A stretch of 6,044 nt of DNA from CAYXVU01 sp964468725. Its GTDB lineage: Bacteria > Acidobacteriota > Blastocatellia > UBA7656. Shown here piece after piece: positions 5,372-6,044 of this stretch. The notes below the pieces were generated by a model, which did no database searches, was not told where the DNA came from, and saw nothing but the letters and a program-made list of their open reading frames with translations. Both the position numbers and the translations under genes were made by a program. The stretch is taken from contig CAYXVU010000311.1 of the NCBI GenBank assembly GCA_964468725.1, positions 1 to 6,044 of the forward strand, read 5' to 3'. Every line of letters begins with the position of its first letter. Position 1 is the first letter of the stretch.

Positions 5372-5971
5372 ATGCAAACGAAATTTTTTCTGATTGTGCT
5401 GGCGATAGTTTTGTTGAACACCACCTCTCTGGCACAAAAACCAAATTCCGCAAAGGCCAAAAGCGGCAGTGTCTATACGCAAGTCTATAGCCAATACACC
5501 AAGGCCTGCAAAGACGTTGACGAGAACACAATCTCTGAAGGCGAAGACGTGCCGCAGCTATGCAAAGGCTATGGCGGCTACTGGCTTTATCGCACCAGCA
5601 CAGCCTATCGCGTGAACCTGGCGATTCAAGACACAAGCCGCAAATTCACTGTGCCGTTGGTTGCAGCAGACGATGACGACGCCAAAGCGTTGGAAGACGC
5701 GTCGGTGAAAAAGTTTGGCGACAAAATCGAATGGCTCCTCGAAAACGGCAAACCCTTCGCCTTTATTGTCCGCGTGGCATATTACAAAGACACGCAAGAC
5801 GAACAGACAGTTTTCAGCCCAAAGAATCGTATCGGCGAGTTTTTATTCGTGCGCGGCTTGAAAGGGTTCGAGAGGCTGCAATACGAAGTCAGCGTATTGA
5901 ATACGGCGTTCAATCCCAACGAACAGGCACGCATGCTGGCGTATCGGTTCTACGAAGAGAATCATAAATAG
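5372..5971 (+). CDS. Secreted protein of unknown function
   Basis: A complete 199-residue protein. Residues 1-21 are a clear signal peptide (MQTK, a hydrophobic run FFLIVLAIVLL, then TTSLA) with a probable cut before Q22, so the mature protein is predicted to be outside the cytoplasm. The mature part has no membrane segment and two cysteines, C46 and C64, which could form a disulfide. Visible landmarks are CKGYGGYWLYR (64-74), an acidic DDDD stretch at 100-103, KFGDKIEW (114-121), KPFAFIVRVAYY (127-138) and NPNEQARMLA (181-190). The order Cys, Cys-x-Gly-x-x-Gly-Tyr, GDKxEW, IVR, then a C-terminal NExAR helix resembles a group of small uncharacterised exported proteins I have seen in several phyla; I know no function for them. 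The ribosome binding site is weak (AGAGA at 5361-5365, 6 nt before ATG). It follows a 312-nt gap, so it is probably transcribed separately from the peptidase. Confidence 0.85.
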   Translation: MQTKFFLIVLAIVLLNTTSLAQKPNSAKAKSGSVYTQVYSQYTKACKDVDENTISEGEDVPQLCKGYGGYWLYRTSTAYRVNLAIQDTSRKFTVPLVAADDDDAKALEDASVKKFGDKIEWLLENGKPFAFIVRVAYYKDTQDEQTVFSPKNRIGEFLFVRGLKGFERLQYEVSVLNTAFNPNEQARMLAYRFYEENHK

Positions 5972-5977
5972 AGAGTG

Positions 5978-6044
5978 ATGCGCAAATCCGAATCACCTCT
6001 GAAGGAAATTATTGCGGCTGCGCACACGGTATCAAGTTTAACGC
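5978..6044 (+). CDS. Possible start of a further gene, cut by the window edge
   Basis: An ATG at 5978, 6 nt after the preceding stop codon, opens a frame that stays open to the end of the window (22 codons). The reading, MRKSESPLKEIIAAAHTVSS and on, looks like normal soluble protein with a helical start. A GTG at 5975 in the same frame is an alternative start. GAGAG at 5971-5975 could serve as a ribosome binding site but sits very near the ATG. The frame is too short to identify, and an open run of this length is quite possible by chance. Confidence 0.35.
   Translation, partial: MRKSESPLKEIIAAAHTVSSLT

Overview
The window reads as ordinary bacterial chromosome, moderately GC-rich, with all supported genes on the + strand. 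The gene set fits Acidobacteriota, perhaps the Blastocatellia: a DUF4159 / MoxR ATPase / DUF58 cluster, a divergent S46 family peptidase, and an intergenic region rich in degenerate short repeats. This placement is inference from gene content and repeat style; no marker gene is present.

Layout. Positions 1-509 hold the C-terminal 168 residues of a DUF4159 protein cut by the window edge. Positions 556-1578 encode a complete MoxR-family AAA+ ATPase (340 aa) and 1591-2502 a complete DUF58 protein with a von Willebrand A-like domain and intact metal-site residues (303 aa). These three are close-packed (46 and 12 nt gaps) and look like one operon. MoxR ATPases are thought to act as chaperones that remodel or activate partner proteins carrying VWA domains, so the last two probably work as a pair on an envelope-associated or metal-dependent process. 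The membrane-anchored BatA-type protein that often follows is not here.

Positions 2503-2986 are a 484-nt gap without a credible gene. It holds four repeat structures: a purine-leaning heptamer array (2514-2562), a pyrimidine-rich 7-9 nt array of opposite sense (2619-2665), three tandem 9-mers (2731-2757), and a 25-bp imperfect inverted repeat whose arms are each palindromic (2869-2936). This is the most unusual non-coding part of the window.

Positions 2987-5059 encode a secreted S46 family serine peptidase (690 aa) with a visible His/Asp/Ser triad but altered residues around the catalytic His and at the presumed specificity position. Positions 5060-5371 are a 312-nt gap with small hairpins only. 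Positions 5372-5971 encode a secreted protein of unknown function (199 aa). A possible further gene starts at 5978 and runs off the right edge.

I see no CRISPR array, tRNA, rRNA, transposase or defence system. The best candidates for something undescribed are the composite repeat region before the peptidase, the divergent S46 active site, and the uncharacterised secreted protein.
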